Notes: a model not told the origin generated them from the letters alone. A DNA stretch of 64,000 nt from Limonium bicolor (GCA_023374045.1 CM041776.1:139627296-139691295); one strand, 5' to 3'; positions 44,822 to 58,970 are shown, numbered from the stretch's first letter. A program made the numbers and translations.

Positions 44822-47609
44822 ATGGCCAGTTATCCAAAATGGAAGAACATCGAAGGAGTCCCGAGGACTACCAATGTACCCAGTACCAACAGCCCATCCT
44901 GCATGGCGCACTTGCTGTAGCAAGTGCTACCACGGTTAAGCTATACAGAAAGCCACCATGGCGAGATAGTAGAACGCTACAGTCGTAATACATATTAACA
45001 CCGGATTATAAACCCATAAAAACCAGAGGATAAGACCTTGGAAAGACCTGACGGCTTGACCATGATAAGATGAGTCGACACACCAGTCAGCAGGGAGCTG
45101 AACTTGGACAGAATACCAAACGATATAAATATTAGCAACATTACAACCTACTCCAACAACAACAACAAACAGTACTGGTAAGAACACCAATTCCGAACCT
45201 GGAAGGGAAAAACCTAAGAGGTCGCTCAATAACCCAAGCAAAACACTACTACAGCAACAACATACAAATAATGCATTACGTAATACAGTGGAAACTGTTG
45301 ACAGAACGACTTCCAGCAGGAACGGGATAGAACTCCCGAGATGACCATTACGAATACCAATAACAACAATCTTCGTTGAATATGTTAGTAAACCCCGAAA
45401 ACAGGGACAGAGGGAATAAACTTAAGCAGTAACTTACCAAGGATTAAAGACATATAACCATGAAAGAGGATAGCTCAGAGGACTACCCCCACAGAGTGGG
45501 CACAGTCAAGACAAACAAACTGATGAACGATGATTAGTATTGATTGCCTACCTCATTAACACCCAAGTATGATTAATCATTGACGGGTGGCGTAGTCAAC
45601 AAATGTTGAACGAAGCGTTGAGATGGAAGCATAAGATGACAGGATGATTTCCGACTTAGACACCGTAAGGCAGATGCCTAATACGAACCTAACCTTAATC
45701 GCTAAAAGACTCAAGTCCTTAGAAGCGGAAATATTATTGGAGATAATAAGTAACCTCAGATTACCTGAATAAACTTCCATAGCAGGAAGCAGGATGTAGC
45801 AACTTACCATGAAACCCGATACTACATTTAATATGTAACCTAATGGTGGATAGTGTCTAAGAACCAGAATCTTATGAGGATAACCTACAGATGAGTAAGA
45901 GTACAGGGAGTGAACCGAGCACCGGCTCTCACCCAATGACATTAAGCACTAAGAGCCTACGAGCCAAGGATGTTAACCACATCAGAGCCCGAGGCACAGT
46001 AAGTTGTAAGAGAGCTTGTTTAAGCCATGAAGGAACTACAATTCGTAGATATGAACGGTTACAAAACCTATAAATTAGATTGTGAAAGTATTGCCAGGAA
46101 TGGGCACCAATGAGAATAATAAGATAGTACATTGTCAGGGGCAGAGAACGAACCATTCCTTTTAGGGTGGGGATACCTCTCCTTGTTGTGAGGCCATGAG
46201 TGGGAATAAACCCCTCAAAAAGGGCTTTCACCTATTAGAGATATAATACGCTTTTGTTAGAGAATGGAAACTGTAAACCTTGAGATTACCTTAGAACATA
46301 CCAGATACACTTGAATAATAAGGAAGGCTGCAAAGACAGACCTCATATCCAACACCCAGGATTTAAGAATCAGTAATCGTCAGAGATAAACATTGCGAGT
46401 GTACAACATGACACGTCAGGTGACCAACGCCCAGAAGAGCTTGTGATAAAACGAACGACTTCTTCAGTAACCGGTTAAATTACATGGTAAGTAACGTCCT
46501 AAGGGATGGAAGAACCTGAGAGAGACTGACCTACATACGAACCTGAGATTGAGCAGAACACCTTCATATTAGGAGATAACCATTTTACAACATGTACGAC
46601 AACCTCCAAACACTGAAATTAGAGAACCCCGGTGTGTTTACACCAGGAAGGGATTGAGTATAAGATAAGATGTTAGAATAAGTGAGTAAGTAGTTGCACC
46701 ATCAATGGGCAACATGGTAAAGGCCAACTACCACGGTAGTAGAGGTTGTGAGAACAATACCTATATAAGGGGATTAAGTCATGGTGCGCAGTAAAGCGAC
46801 CATTATGTATAAGCCGTCAAATATTGACACTAAGGCAATTAGATTTATGAGTTGAGACCGATATAAGTAAGGGAATAAGATGGTAGATGAACTGTGCATT
46901 GACCCAGTAGTCGAGATCATGTGAGGTAAGATTTCACAGGAAGCACACTTTCCATTTCTTAAGGAACTGGAAGTGCGTTCTTAGTAGAACAAATATGAGA
47001 AACAAGATAAGAGGCTCTATGGAAAGAGACCTCAGTTACTAAGAGATTGAGTTAGTATCGGAATATAGGAAGGAGCTAGAGCATACCATACCCAAGAACA
47101 CAGTAAATGGATTTCCCTTGATTAAGTTCAAGAAGAACAATAAGTGTTATTATGGAACGATGAAAGAGGAGATCGACAACAGAATACTTCATAGTTAGCA
47201 ATGGATAAACGTGTGATGGACACTACGAGTTTACTAAAATGAGACGTGGGACGACTGCACCCCACAGGGGCTTGCAGGCCTGACACGCTCATTTATGAGT
47301 TAGTCGGGTAAGTAGTAATGTACTAGTAAGGTACCCCATGCATGTAGACGAGTGGTGTAAGGAACTCGGGAAGTAGTAGACTCCGTACCACAGTCAACGA
47401 CGCAAAATCAAACAAGAGCACCTACGATCACAACAGTTGAAGAGAAGGAATACAGTTGAACAAACAACACAAAGGAACCAGCGAACAAATAATTAAGAAT
47501 TAGGAAGTGCGAAGAGCACAAATTATTAAGTAAAGACATTGGACATGTCTTAAGACGTTAGAGATTGAACTGTAAAGCACATTAAGCACTAAACAGTAGT
47601 TTAAGATTA

Positions 47610-48110
47610 AGAATCATTCTAAGACCAAAGGTCTGTTGGAAAGAACGATTAAGAATCATCTTACGAGAACACTAAGAATGTGAACGTTAGATCTCCAGAG
47701 AGACTGGATAGACAAGTTATAACTCATTAAGGCCGTGTATATGTAAAGATAACACGTGTCCAGTGAGAGACCAATATTCCTAAACTGTAAGGGGCAGAAG
47801 GATAGATAATACTATAAAGGATAAGAAAGACAGTTAGTCCTAAGATTATCAGAGTGGCGCAACGAAAGCTAGCAAATCAGTACCTTGAAAGGTTGGACAT
47901 ACCTAACGAACTAGAAAAAGGAATGATGTACCACACATCTTCCAATGGAACAAATATAAGATTTAGCAACTAAATGCTTTAGTACCTTTGAGGTTAGACC
48001 AAACTAAGTTAAGAAAATGGTATAAGTACCGTTAAGTATCCTCGATACAGAGACTAAGCCATTAACATAGTTATGACCCTCTGATCGAATCATAAGTGAG
48101 ATAGATGACA
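47610..48110 (+). pseudogene. pol: Integrase and chromodomain relic of element C
   Basis: 47633-47800 reads GLLERTIKNHLTRTLRM, stop, then LDLQRDWIDKL, alignable to the QTERTIQTLEDML...LDFQGSWLDKL part of the intact integrase, with several stops. At about 48077-48117 a line alignable to the LWSNH...TWE tail has TGA in place of Trp, the same lesion as in element B. Non-functional. Confidence 0.72.
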
Positions 48111-48199
48111 TGGAAGCTAGAATACTTAGTGAGAATTAGACATCTTGAACCTATGTTCAAGGATGATATAATGTTGATTACGTGGACGTAATCCATTTT

Positions 48200-48211
48200 A
48201 AGGGGGGTAGA
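48200..48211 (+). promoter_or_regulatory. Second polypurine tract of element C
   Basis: AAGGGGGGTAGA after the chromodomain relic, 1,154 bp before the LTR-adjacent tract. Confidence 0.65.
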
Positions 48212-49353
48212 GCGAAAACCGCTTAGCATATGTTTATGTACTGAGTACGTAAACTACGGTGTGCATAGCACAAAAGAATTTGAGAATTTGTTTTACATAA
48301 AAATTTTGAGATAAATTATGGTTATTGCACACAGAAGATGTGAATACCATACATATTAAGTACCTATCTTGTTAACTCTGGTGTGAGTACAAGTTAAGAG
48401 AATTAGTGAAGAGGATTAAGGAGACTTAAGGAATATATGAGATATGAGTCGATATAAAAGTATGTGTGAGATAAGAATAAGATAACACTATGAGATATTA
48501 TTTGATATGAGTATGAGGTAGGAAATAGTAATGTTATGAGGTATAAGATGGTGAGAAGTAGTATAAAACTGATATAGAACTTAGTAGGAATTTAAGTCTT
48601 GAGGCAAGTACTAGGAGGGGAACTGAGAATGATCGATGGACTGAGTCCACACTTTGGAGATGTATTGATTATTATTAGATAGACTAAAAAGATAGAAAAT
48701 TGGACTTGAGTGAATTATTTGATGTTTCAAAATGACGTGGGAGGTGGAACTTGATTTTCTAGGGATTAAGGGAAACCAAACACAAATTGTGGTGGAAGGA
48801 TAGTTCAACACTCATATTGCTGATCACATCAGGGTTGGATGATTCCTGAAACTCCCTACCAGTGGTCACAATTAAATCATGCTAAAGATAGAGGCATTAG
48901 GATAAAATGAAATTGGAGTTGATTGTATTTTCAATTAGAGGAATTATTCCTCACTTGACCTCGTAAAAAGGATTTCCTTTTTACTAAGTCTCGCCCATGA
49001 AGTCGAGGACGCATGAGCCTTTGTCTTCGGACCGGTGACATGGGGAGAGCAGAGTTGTTTTGTATTCTGGCCCATGGTGGCGAGGACGAACGAGCCTTTG
49101 TCTACGAACCAGTGACATGGGAGAATACGATGAAATTATGTGATTATTTTAACCATCAAAAGGAACAAAGGGAATTTTGAGTGCTATACATGCCTAAGCA
49201 TGTTGTGTGATATTTTAGTATAAGTTTGTGATAGACCTAATGATTCAATAAGATTGAGTACACATAAGCATGATCTATATGATCTATGGAACGAGGTAAG
49301 CCATGTATTCTAATAAATAAGATGCATGGGAACTTTAGGGACAAAGTTCTTTT

Positions 49354-49365
49354 AAGGGGGGTAGA
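49354..49365 (+). promoter_or_regulatory. Polypurine tract of element C
   Basis: AAGGGGGGTAGA, then T and the LTR start at 49367. Confidence 0.88.
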
Positions 49366-49366
49366 T

Positions 49367-52300
49367 TGAAATACCCCAAACCTAAGTATGCTAAGTAAAC
49401 ATCAAGTTATGATGTAATAAGGCTAAAACATGCCTTAGAAAGATTGGTAGACAATTTAAACCAAGGAAAACACAAGGAAACACCATAAGGGCAATTTAAG
49501 CAAAAATGTGCTCTAAGCTTGGAGTGACTTTGATTAGCACCCAAATATCATTATAAGACCTTATTAACATGCTAATGGACATTTTAAATCAATTACCAAA
49601 GAAAACCAAGCTCAAAAACAAGCTTAAACATAAAATGTGCTTTAAGACTCCTTAAAGCACCTTTTTGAGAAATTGTCTTAGAAATGGGTTTTGAGTGGCT
49701 AAATGCCCATGATTACACCTTAATCAACATGTGTGCTAATTAGTATCACATTAGGAAGCCTAAATCAATGGGAAACCAAAAATTTCACAAATATGTGCAC
49801 TAGTTTGTGAATAGTAACCAAATAGTGCCTAGTTTAGTCTTTAGTTAACTTAGTTTAGGTAATTGGTCAACAAAGGCCAAAAATACCCTTATTTAACAAG
49901 GGGGCCGATTTTTGAGAGTGGTGAGTCACCACATGAGTCATCCAACTTAAGAAAAGAAGAGAGAAATAAGAAAAGTTACTATTTGCTTTTTAAAACAAAA
50001 TATCTTCTCTTAAGCTACCTTTCTTCTCCTCTCTCTTCATTTCTTCTTCCTCCATCGGTTTTCCTACCCCTTCCCTGCTCCAAAACCGTGAGAGCCCCAT
50101 CCATGGTGCCTCCACCTTCAATTGTCCACCAAATACACAATATTACTCCAAATCAAAAAGTGAGCATAGATTTCTCTTAGTTAGGTCAAGACCTACCTTT
50201 CTATCTTTTCAAATCCTTCAAAGCTCAAGTTTGGTCCATGAGAAAACTCCATTGATGGAATAAAATCAAGTTTGAAGAGCTCTTTTTGTTCTCCACTCAT
50301 CCAAGGTAATGAAAGTGAAAGAAAAATCAACTTTCCATCATTTTTTCTATATGGCCGAAAATTTTCCTCTTAAGATACCTTGTTTTATCCCTTGTTCTAG
50401 CTTGATCCTATACTCTAAAGACTTGAGGAGGTCTTGCCTTGCTTCATTATGAAAGTCATTCCAAAATTCAAAGGTAAACATACACTTTTAAGCTTTAAAA
50501 CACATTTTTTGACCTAGGAATGATTCCTTAAGGTTAGTGTATTATTTAGCACTCATGAGAGTCATTGTATATTGATTAGAACATTGGAAAAGGAAATTAA
50601 GTTGGTGGCCGAGATTCATTCAAGAAAAGCCCTAAGGAGGAAGTTAAGATAAGCTTGAGAAAAACAAGGTAAATTGCTTACCTAATGGTGGTCTAAGGTT
50701 TAAGGGTGGTATTTAGATAAGCACTAATGTAGCTTAAAGCTTACATTAGGTAATGGGTTATATAACCTAGGAAAAAGGAATTTAAATAAGCTTGTGAACT
50801 TGTGAGTAAGGAGCCAATGGAGATGAGTTAGTAAGATAGGTATAAGGTGAACTATGAGAACACTTATATTGCTATGGGAGCATTGATGTGTGTATTTGCA
50901 GGTTGAAAGCTTTTATTGTGGGAAATTCAGTGTTTAAGTTTAAGTCATTTAAGGGCCTAAGAGCCATATCATTTAAGAGCCTTAGTGCTATGCAATTTAA
51001 GATTATTGCATTATATTGAGTTTATTATGAATGAGTTGATTTTGGTGAGATAATGTGATGAGAAAGGATTTGATGTGTGTGAGATGATTGTATGAGATTA
51101 ACAATGCATTTGGGCATGATAATATACTAGAGGAGCTATGGCGAAATTTGAGTAGAAAACAAAGTGTTTAAGTGGTGGTTGTGAATTGATATGACCTAGG
51201 GTTTACTAGGAGTCATTAAAAGGAATTTGAGAGGAAATGAGTTAACTAAGGAGTTCTTGAGGTTTAGAGTGACCTAGAGTTGTTTAGGAGGGATTGGAGG
51301 TTTGGAGGGTGTAATACGTGTACTAAGATTGTGTACTAAGGATTTGAGTGTTCATGATTGTATTAAGGGTGAGAAACCAAACGTTGGGTGTAGTAATATA
51401 CTAAGGAAGCCATGTCAAAATTTGGAGAGGAAACTAAGTGTTTAAGGTGTTCTAAGGAGATTTTATTACTAGGGATGTTCTAGTAAACATTAAGGGTTGT
51501 TTTGGTGAAAATGGATAAACTATGGAGTTCTTGAGTTCTAGGAAGACCTAGGGATGTCTAAGAGGGACTAGGGGATTCAATGGTGAATTTAAGCACCAAA
51601 ACCATGGTGAAGGAAGATAGGAAACTTGTACAAGTTTGAAGGAAAAATAAGTTATAATGACTTGTAAGGATGTAAGCATGTGCTAGATTATATATAGCTT
51701 TGAGAAGTTTGAGTAGAGCGAATGGGTATGCATGATGATGTTTGAGGAGTAGTTAAGATGATTGTGAAGAAACACTTTGGTTTGTTGAAGTTTTAGACAA
51801 AGTTTGCATGTTGGAAGTGTAAGGAATTAAGATATAAGTGTTAAGAGTTTAGTAACAACTCGAATAAAGATCAAGAAAATTTAGTATGAGTTTGATGGAT
51901 AAATTAGGAGGGTTTTAAGGTTCTAAAATGATGTTAAAACATGTTAGAATAATTTTGCAGAGGTTAGGAAAAGATTGGGCAAGATTTGAGGTTCAAAAGA
52001 AGTCAAAAATTGCAATTCTGTACAAGTTTAGCCTTGGTCCGGGTTTGTAACAAGTACCTAAACCCGGACCACATCAAAAACTGTCCAGAAACTAATACCG
52101 TGACTTGGTCCGGGTTTATATCCAAGTCCACAAACCCGGACAAGCCATTTTTACAAAGGAAGTGTGCTTTTTAGGTGGTAAATGAAGGGGGCTCATTGGG
52201 TAATGCCATTATAAGGTTGTTAAGAGTTGTTTGGTGGAGTTTTAAGGCCATTGGAGGTGTGAACAAGTGTGAGTTAAAATCAGAAGTAAGTAACATAAGA

Positions 52301-52799
52301 GGTTAAGCTTAAACTACAATGACTTAGTGGTATTTAGTTGGAAATCATTAGTGATTAAGTAAGGTAGGTTAATTAAAAGTAATTAACCGCCCAATTCGAT
52401 CAATGTTTTAGGGCTTGAGAATTTGGACTCCGGAAGAGAGTAAGCAACCGAACGACCAACGGTGAACGGTATAGTCTTCTTGTGACCTGCTTGCTAACGA
52501 GGTGTCCCTCGGCTTGTGTGCTATTTGTTTTTGTGTGCCCACTAAACAAGATAAAGCATGCAACCGGAATATTATGTTTATTGTATTGTTGTGAGATGTT
52601 TGAAAACTAACACAACTTACCGTGAGAACTTACTAACTAATGTTTAGTAAAGAATTGTGTGAGGTTAAGGAACACTCCCAAATATTGTTTTCTTAGTAAC
52701 CGAAAGAGGTTAACTAACAAACATTAACTTGAGACTTTCTACTTACTAGAACTTAGGGTGAGTGAGGAATCCGGAATGGTATCGGCACATGTGTATTGG
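49367..52799 (+). repeat. 3' LTR of element C, interrupted at 52800
   Basis: Starts TGAAATACCCC and follows the reverse complement of element B's LTR: U3 dyad 49637-49660, CT-rich leader 50000-50100 with CCATGG, donor-like CCAAG|GTAATG near 50304, cassette 52034-52143. About 1.1 kb of the LTR should lie beyond the inserted element, outside the window. No gene seen. Confidence 0.85.
52034..52143 (+). repeat. GGTCCGGGTTT palindrome pair in element C LTR
   Basis: Two units, each GGTCCGGGTTT...AAACCCGGAC, at the place where element B's LTR has its GGTCGG cassette. Confidence 0.75.
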
Positions 52800-53167
52800 T
52801 GTAACACCCCTACTACGCACGTAACATTACTTGAAATCGCAGCGGAATTTAAACAACTAAACAATAAGTAATCGATTGGTGCTACAACGCCGTCAACCAC
52901 CCACGTGGTTAACAAGGCTGAATAAATACAAGTGTATCGGTCTGATGAGCAGACTCCCGAGCAAAGAACTAATAACCACATATACATTAACATAATACCG
53001 AGTATTTACTTACATCCTTCACAGTATACTGTCACTGTAAACTATTCACAACCAAAATATATAACGCCACGGGAGCACAGGTGCATCCCGGGCCCAACAT
53101 CCAAAAGTAATCAAAAGTAAACCTGCATCCTAGAATCTAAAGCCATTCTGCTTCTTCGATCCTCATC

Positions 53168-53202
53168 CTGCAGTAAAAGAAATATGGAGCCCCCGAGGGG
53201 GT
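53168..53202 (-). promoter_or_regulatory. Hairpin plus 3' splice-site-like module in element F LTR
   Basis: On minus: a CCCCC/GGGGG stem, then TATTTCTTTTACTGCAG followed by GATGAGG. A good pyrimidine tract and CAG. Confidence 0.5.
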
Positions 53203-54216
53203 CAACAACCCTTGGCTGGTATGGTTAACGCGCAGCCCATCGGCTACCGGGATGCGCGCAACTAATTGTCGTGATGACATGGCATTCATTTTAAAACACT
53301 CAGCATATACATATATCATAACATGGGTATTGTACACAACATTACACATAACACACAAGAACAATTCCAATTAGGAAGTGAACCAATACAATTAGTTCCC
53401 ATGGAGAGCCTAGAGAATGTTGCCATACTCATGCTAAGCTCGTTACATAACTCGTTTCCGTCCTGTTAGATTGAACGGATAACTTAACACAAGGTGCCTC
53501 GGATATAGTGATCCAAGCACACCGAACAACACATAGTATGCCCTTGTGGCCCGACGTGAGTCAGTAAAATAGCCTTGGTTAAGCTAAAGGGAAGGTTGGA
53601 AACCAAATTGGAAAAAATCAACCATAACATACAATGAGAATAGAACAGGTTATGACATCGACTCCCATACTCACGCGTGGCCGGAACAGACCGGACTCCT
53701 CACTTCCCCCGTTAGCACTTGTTAGTAGTTCAACATTGAACTCAGTAAACAATTCACAATAATAGGTCAAGTCTTGTTAGACACACACAAGGGAAGAGAG
53801 AGTCATACTTAACAACATAATAATATTTAACAACTGTAACCTCTTTACATGGTTTAATCTTACAAAGTCATTAACACACAGAAAAACAAACAACACACAA
53901 GCCGGTGTAAACCGGTAGGCAACAGACTGCAAGAAAACCATACCTTGGTCCTTGCTTCGATTTGTTTCCACCGTGGGTCACCCCTATACATGATTAATAA
54001 TGTCGGTTAATTAAACATACTTGTTCGTCAGTAGTTTATTACTTTACATTTCTAGTTATTTTACTTTCACACTTGTTATTACTTTTCACCAATTTAATTG
54101 CCATTATAACACTCCTAACATGTCTTAATTAACCTCATATCATCATTACTAACTAATCACCATTTTTAGACAACTTTTTCTACCTTAAAACAAAGTTTTT
54201 GGTCCATACAGTGGCC

Positions 54217-54534
54217 TGTCCGAACTTTTGTCCGGACTTCCCAAGTTCGGACGCAAGTCGAGACTCAAAACTGAAAACAGATGCCTGTCCAAACTTGTGT
54301 CTGGACTACCCTAGTTCGGACGCAAGTCGAGACTCAAAACTGAAAATAGACGCCTGTCCGAACTTGTGTCCGGACTTCGGAAGTTCGGACATGGGTCGAG
54401 AAAATTTCAAAGTAGAAGTAGGTACGTCCGAACTTGTGTCCGGACTTCCCAAGGTCGGACACAAGTCGAGACTCTGTAAATTTTTACACAACAGGGCCTG
54501 TCCGAACGTCCATGTCCGGACGGATGTTCGGACA
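54217..54534 (+). repeat. GTCCGAAC-type palindrome cassette in element F LTR
   Basis: Five units like those in the solo LTR (GTCCGAACTT, GTCCGGAC, GTTCGGAC, then AAGTCGAGACTC). The last unit has GTCCGAACGTCCATGTCCGG. Confidence 0.85.
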
Positions 54535-56683
54535 AGGCAAAACACTCATTTTCTAAGCCTTTAAATACTTAACCAATTTCCACCCAAACCTCTAAGACTC
54601 ATAGTATTTCCTCCTTAAGTTTCTAAATGGTGTTTCATGCCTATTGTAGCCATTATACCAAAATATTTCCTCACCATTTACACATCATCTCTCAAGCATC
54701 TTTTCTTACACCTAATTCCTTATGTCATTCTTGTAGTTCCTCTTACAAGTTTATTCCTTCTCTTTGTTTACCAAAGTTGCATGAGTCCTAGAACAACTCC
54801 AAAATGACTTTGGTGTATTCATAAACACCCACTGTATTCTAAAACCTTCAAGACAATGTCTAAGTCCTTTTTTCCCACTAAAACATCTTAATACATAGTT
54901 TCTTTCCTAGTAAAATACCTAGCCCTTCACAAGACTTCCTAGTTTCCCAAAAATTCTCTTAAACACTTATAACCTCCTATACATTACCTAATTTTTGACA
55001 TGGGTTCTCCTAGAACATTACTAAGCCAAAACACATTGTTTTCTCCATTAAGCACACTAGAACACCTAAATTCACCAAGAACACTCTCACACACAAAGTT
55101 TCACCCAAATTACACTACATTACAATATAGTGCATAATTTAAATTGCATGGCACTTAGGCCCTTAAATAACATGGCTCTTAGGCCCTTAAGATGCATAAA
55201 TCTTAAACACTGAATTTCCACAATAAATTTGCTTTTGACCTGCAAATACAATCAACAATACATATGCCTTTTACTAAGCCCTTAAGATCATTCTTCTAAG
55301 TCATTCACCATTGGCTCCTTAGATAATTTTAACAAGCATTATAAGCTCATTTCTCCTAAGGCATTAAACTACATTAGGTTAGCATATTTACCTCTTTTTC
55401 CTCACAAACTTCTTTCTTGTTTCCTTGACTAAATTGGCAAGGCTTTTAGTTGCTTGTCAACTTCTAAACATTATACAGATGATATAATGAATATACAAGC
55501 TTTAAGCTTCATCTCATTATAAACCCTAGTTACATATATTGTTTTAAAGCATTAAGGTAGTTGCTTTACCTTGGTATTTGAAGAAAGTTTGAATATCTAT
55601 CAAGAGAGGACTCCACATAGTCCTTGAAAGGTTGGAATGAAGCTAGAACAAAGCAATATAATGAGCACCATCAATGGTGATTTTCGGTCAAGATAAAAAC
55701 ATGGAAGAAACATCATTGTTCTTTGAGATTCCTTACCTAGAAGCAAAGGAGATCAATAATATGTAGAAATATAAGCTCAAGCTCCTTCAATGGTGGAACT
55801 CCATGACACTGAAATGGTGGTCTTGAAGTTTTGAGAAGATAGGAATGAAGAACTTGATGAGACTAAGAGAATGATGGTGTTTGTTTTTTATTGGGTTAAG
55901 TGAGCTAGGAATTACAAGTGGTCAAAGATGGAGTTTTGATGGTGGTGGTGTATTACCATGAGAGAGAGCAAGAATGGAGAAGGTGAAGTGTTGGAGACGG
56001 TGGGAATGCAAGAAGGAAAGGAGATGAAGGGAAAGGTAAGTTGTTTAGATATTTAAGTAAAGTAACTATTTACTTTTGCTATTTTATTTTCTTTTCTATC
56101 TTATAAATTAACAAAGGGATGAGTCATCCCATAAGAAAACCGACCCCCTTTATTACATAAGGGGTATTTTAGTCTTTATTTGTCAATTTAATTACTTATA
56201 ATAACATATGTTACAAACTAGCTTATAAAAGTTACTATTCATAAAAACAAGGCACATAGAAGTGAAATTTTTGATTTCCTATTGATATAGACTTCTAAAT
56301 GTGATACTATATAGTACACATGTTAATTAAAGAGTAATGATGGACATTTAGCCATTCAAAACACATTTACAAGACAATTTTTCAAAAATGTGTTTTAAGA
56401 CTCCTTAAAGCACATTTTGTGTTTTAACTTGTTTTCAAGCTTGGTTTTCTTTGGTAATTGGTTTAATATGTTCATTAGTATATAAATAAGGTCTTGGTAA
56501 GTTCATTAGGTCTTAACCAAGCTTATCCCAAGTTTAGAGCACATTTTGGCTCTTATTGACCTTAAAGCACATTTTGTGTTTTCTATGGTTTAATTTGCTT
56601 ACTAATGTTTCTAAGAATCTTTTTAGTCTTAATATACCATATTTAAATGTTTAAACAACATACTAAGGTATGGGGTATTTCGA

Positions 56684-56695
56684 TCTACCCCCCTT
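56684..56695 (-). promoter_or_regulatory. Polypurine tract of element F
   Basis: TCTACCCCCCTT on +. The following 177 bp (to 56872) is element F internal sequence without a gene, cut by the next LTR. Confidence 0.85.
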
Positions 56696-57226
56696 AAAAG
56701 AACTTTGTCCCCAAAGTTCACACTTCCACATATCCTAAATATTAGAACACGGGAACACATATCAACAACACTTCCATAACAACATTAACATCATCTTTAC
56801 ATAACATCGGACACAAGGTCCAAATAACAAAACATCACAACATCATTCAGACTCAGCGGTCTGTAACATAACTGTAACACCCCAACTACTAACAACACAC
56901 TCAATATCATATCGCAGCGGAATTCTCAACTCATAACAACACTTAACTCATTGGTGTTACACGCCGTTAGCCAACCACGTGGCTAACAAGGCTAACATAC
57001 ATACATCGTACCGGTCTGATGGACTAAACTCCCGAGCAACTACACATAAATCCCGTTCCATGTCCAACAAACATTATACACTTACATTACACTGTACCGA
57101 GTATCTTCCAACTAACGCCGATACAATTTCGGCCTTACTACACCTACAATACATCCACGATTTTCATGACTACCACATACAACCACTACCCCGTCCTACT
57201 CTCGAACGGCTTCCAGTTCCTTGTAC

Positions 57227-57265
57227 CTGAAACAGGAAAAGAAGAAAGGGTGGCCCCCAGGGGGC
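57227..57265 (-). promoter_or_regulatory. Hairpin plus strong 3' splice-site-like module in element G LTR
   Basis: On minus GCTGA, then GCCCCC-T-GGGGGC (57253-57265), then TTTCTTCTTTTCCTGTTTCAG and GTACAAGG. The best pyrimidine tract of the set. Confidence 0.55.
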
Positions 57266-58865
57266 TCAGCACCTTTGCTGGTATGGTAATCCCGCAGCCC
57301 GCATGCTACCGGGCCACGCAAACTATTTGTCGTCTTAACATGCGGTTGATTTTATTTCAAACATGCACAAACTCACACACGTATTGCTTATAAGCAAACA
57401 TCCATTAATAGGACATAAAACAAGGTTAGCACACACAACATAACAACACAACTCACTTATTATCATATACCAACTTATTTCCATTCTTCTTAGAGAACAT
57501 AAACTATACTTAGGGAGTGCCGGGGTGATATAAGTCGGGCACAACATACATACATTTTCTTAACTTTGGTGTGGTGGCCTCATATAGGACTGATCATACC
57601 TCACACAATTTCCCCTAGCTCCAATAATGATGAGGTAGGTAAGCCTTGGTTAAGCTTGTGGGGGTGGTTGTAATTCAAGGGAGGAAAAACAACCGTAAAC
57701 ATAATAAAGAGGGAGTTGAAGCGAACTTAGGCATCAACACCCTACCAACATTAAACATGATTTCCCCCTAACCCGATTGGAAGTTGGGTAGGTAAGCTTT
57801 GGCTAAGCTAGTGGGAGGTCGAAATCCAATGAAGGAAAACAACCCTAACATAACAGGATGGGAGTTAATTCACATATAACATCAACTCCCAAACAAACGC
57901 GCGACCGGAACGACGGATTCCTCACCATACATAATATTACTTATTAGTTAAGGTTCCTTCTTGGAACTTATCACATACATACATTACATAGTTTTACTAA
58001 CTCGGTTAGACACATAAAGGAAATCACATCCCTTTTTAACAACATGGAAAACAGTACCCGATAACAACAACATACTAAACAAGGTCACATATATCACACA
58101 TAGTCACAACATATACTAACGCACAGATAGCCGTAGTTAGAACATTCCCGTGGGTTGGGACGTTTATTCCGAATACTGATCTCTTAGTGACCCTAAAGTG
58201 GGTTAGTTATAGTTTAACACATAATTAAGGTTAAACGGTACCGAAATTAATTACGCCACAATAATGAATTACTTTAAACTCATTTCATGTTTTATCTTGC
58301 AAGGTGGCAAACACACAGAAAAACACATTGGCATACAAGCCGGTGTAATCCGGTAGGACATAGGTTGCAAGAAAACCATACCTGTCACCGAGGGTGCACT
58401 CTAATGTGTCATCACATGTTCCTTGAATAATCTTTGAACAACTGGTAACATTGCATTTGTTTCCATTAAATCGGGGCAATACAATTGTTAAACGACTATT
58501 GCGCCCATAGTTAACCCCGTTATGCCGTTATACTTAATTTTACTCTCGTGATCTTAAGTTCACAACTCTCACATCAAACCTAACACTTGTTTACACATCT
58601 TAAGGCCTTTACATGTCACCAAAACAAGGCCTAACATCATTCAAAACCATTACCATCCAATCCCCCATCATTAGAAGGCTCAAGCACACTTATAGAGCAA
58701 AAAAAAATGGAGTTCAAAAGATTATTGGTCATTTTCAAATAAAAATATACCTAAACATATGCCAAAAACATGTCAAAACAGATAGTGCTTGAAAAGAGGA
58801 ATCCAACGCCGCAAACGGCACTCAAAACGGAGTTCAAACGAAAAAGTTATGCAAAAACAAAGGTT

Positions 58866-58970
58866 GGTCTGAACATGCGTCCGACCTTGCATGTTCGGAC
58901 ATAAGTCGAGAGTTCTGAAAATTTTCCGTTTGATGTCCAAACTTCAATGTTCGGACACATGTTAGGACAT
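58866..58970 (+). repeat. Short GTTCGGAC palindrome cassette in element G LTR
   Basis: Two degraded units. The left flank (GCAAACGGCACTCAAAACGG and GAGTTCAAACGA) resembles the left flank of the solo-LTR cassette at 33978-34020. Confidence 0.7.

Larger units (their letters stand above)
44822..49366 (+). mobile_element. Element C internal region: plus-strand relative of element B, pol dead
   Basis: Aligns in reverse to 23703-28160 of element B throughout. Its 5' LTR and primer site are lost in the gap. No sense ORF of note. Holds the integrase relic, two polypurine tracts (48200, 49354), the ATGTCACCGGTCCG-type motifs (about 48995-49120) and a version of the conserved block (48765-48870) in which the hairpin's 5' arm has decayed. 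An antisense ORF (45577-45942) has a counterpart in element B. Confidence 0.8.
52800..56682 (-). repeat. 3' LTR of element F, minus strand
   Basis: Starts TGTAACACCCC after ATTGG and ends GGGGTATTTCG at 56682, where the terminal base is G rather than the usual A, so the LTR start on minus is CG instead of TG. 3,883 bp. Hairpin/acceptor module 53168-53202, cassette 54217-54534, U3 palindrome near 56390-56414. No gene seen. Confidence 0.85.

Noticed and set aside
44235..44939. Long ORFs through the gap region
   Set aside because: Mostly N; artefacts.
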